Origin: Amycolatopsis sp. QT-25
GTDB taxonomy: Bacteria > Actinomycetota > Actinomycetes > Mycobacteriales > Pseudonocardiaceae
Direction: 5' to 3'
DNA length: 64,000 bases
NCBI RefSeq assembly: GCF_029369745.1
Contig: NZ_CP120210.1
Location: 1,550,001-1,614,000 of the forward strand
Part shown: positions 63,229-64,000 of the stretch, piece by piece
How the letters are laid out: every line of letters starts with the position of its first letter
Position numbering within the stretch: position 1 is the first letter of the stretch
Notes under the pieces: generated by a model
Seen by the model: only the letters and a program-made list of their open reading frames with translations
What the model was told of the DNA's origin: nothing
Databases searched by the model: none
Position numbers and translations under genes: made by a program

Positions 63229-64000
63229 CTAGACGCGTCGGTAGGCGGTCACATGATCGGCGCACAGGTACAGAGTGAGACCTTCCGGGGTAGCTGTCCG
63301 GGAGAGTCCGCCCCAAACCCGTTCGGCGTCCAAGCCGGTCAGCATGACCTCCAGCGCCCGGAAGTCGGCGTCGTTTGTCGCGCGTGCGGCGGGCAGGCCG
63401 GACGGATCTATCCCGTCGAGCTCGTCGTCGTGCCGGAGCTGGGAGGGGGTTTGAGCGACCAGTTCCTTCATCAGGTCACAGTCGGATTTGAGGTGCTGAT
63501 CGAGCACGCCCACGCTCATGCCGAGCACCGGACCAGCCAGCGGCGCCGCGTGTTTGAGCACTTTGAGTAAATGCTGCAGGTAGGGCCCGAATCTGCGGAG
63601 CCATTCGGCGGGCTGGGAGATCGCATAACACCCGTCTTCTTCTGGCAGCCGGTGCCAGGAACCGGGTTCCTCGCAGTACAGGCGCAGTTCGTACTGACCG
63701 TTACCAAGGCGTCGGCGGCCTGCCGGGACAATGGCGAAAACGCTGGGACAGCGGGTTTCCTGTTGCAGTTGAGCCAGGCGTTGCAGTTTGAGGAACATGC
63801 GCTGGGCGTACTCGGTTTGCTCGGCGAGTTTCCCGTCCATCTGCTCCAGCGTTTTCGCGATCCGCTGAAGCCCGATCCGGGTCGCGTCGCGGTCTGAGGG
63901 CGCGAGTCCGAGCAGCAGACTGGGCACGTCGACGTATTCGCCGGACTTCCGACACTCGATCTCGTGGCGCGGCGGCGTGCGTTCCAATCTGCGGTGCAGG
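63229..64000 (-). CDS. C-terminal part of a Roco/COR-like protein, 5' end outside the window
   Basis: The frame is open to the window edge, so the 252-residue form from TTG 63987 is not the true start. The beginning, ERTPPRHEIECRKSGEYVDV then PSLLLGL, has the IEC..S.E.VDV..LL.G signature seen near the end of COR domains of bacterial Roco (Ras-of-complex) proteins. A coiled segment (QRIAKTLEQMDGKLAEQTEY), a compact domain (FAIVPAGRRRLGNGQYELRL, CEEPGSWHRLPEEDGCYAIS) and helices follow. Roco proteins are GTPases with sensor repeats; the Roc domain would lie outside. Family call is moderate. Confidence 0.5.
   Translation of the reverse strand, partial: LHRRLERTPPRHEIECRKSGEYVDVPSLLLGLAPSDRDATRIGLQRIAKTLEQMDGKLAEQTEYAQRMFLKLQRLAQLQQETRCPSVFAIVPAGRRRLGNGQYELRLYCEEPGSWHRLPEEDGCYAISQPAEWLRRFGPYLQHLLKVLKHAAPLAGPVLGMSVGVLDQHLKSDCDLMKELVAQTPSQLRHDDELDGIDPSGLPAARATNDADFRALEVMLTGLDAERVWGGLSRTATPEGLTLYLCADHVTAYRRV

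Noticed and set aside
1..64000. CRISPR array or replication origin
   Set aside because: No short regularly spaced repeats, Cas genes, DnaA-box clusters or dnaA/dnaN neighbours seen.

Overview
High-GC actinomycete DNA, most likely Pseudonocardiaceae. GTG/TTG starts are frequent, and hairpins carrying GAAGGCCACCTTCA-like arms recall repeats I associate with Amycolatopsis (inference from memory, no search run). Much of the window is accessory DNA: polymorphic toxins, mobile elements, decayed genes and NTPase conflict genes.

Layout. 0-6 kb: a partial unknown gene, a TetR regulator with a perfect palindromic operator beside the stump of a flavoprotein gene, then a large LuxR-type ATPase regulator divergent from an MFS exporter coupled to a Dabb-fold protein. 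6-7.45 kb: strong hairpins and a frameshifted ArsR gene. 7.45-15.7 kb: a secreted ALF-repeat locus: an ALF/double-lectin protein on the minus strand and, divergently, a small ALF protein, a 1431-residue ALF/coiled-coil protein ending in a RelA/SpoT-like toxin domain, and a probable immunity gene. 15.7-18.3 kb: gene remnants around an apparently intact IS5-family element. 18.7-25.1 kb: a compact metabolic cluster (TenA-like protein, glutamate-cysteine-ligase-type ligase, flavin amine oxidase fused to amidohydrolase) converging on a PLP histidine-decarboxylase-like gene across a perfect 65-nt palindrome. 25.6-27.7 kb: MerR remnant and a decayed IS3 element inside a decayed IS630 element.

27.7-44.4 kb: an island bounded by 455-bp direct repeats, each carrying a 3' half of tRNA-Ala(GGC). 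It holds a six-LamG surface protein, a 1949-residue RHS/YD toxin with a nuclease-like tip, an overlapping immunity gene, an orphan toxin tip with its own likely immunity gene, and a lipoprotein. 44.4-53.7 kb: small membrane proteins, an unknown gene coupled to an XRE-ImmA/IrrE metalloprotease, and a two-gene unit in which a small membrane protein and a 1301-residue NTPase share a RHIM-like VQ[IV]GDHNTQ motif. The unit ends near a tRNA-Thr 3' half preceded by a sequence related to the one before the 44-kb repeat. 53.7-64 kb: decayed genes, a 914-residue HTH-NTPase, a DUF6461-like gene, an IS3-type element that truncated a PD-(D/E)xK nuclease-like gene, and the C-terminal end of a Roco/COR-like protein.

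Overall the window reads as a layered defence and competition region built by insertion at tRNA 3' ends. The best candidate for an undescribed system is the RHIM-motif membrane protein/NTPase pair; the RelA-like ALF toxin and the amine-oxidase/amidohydrolase cluster follow.
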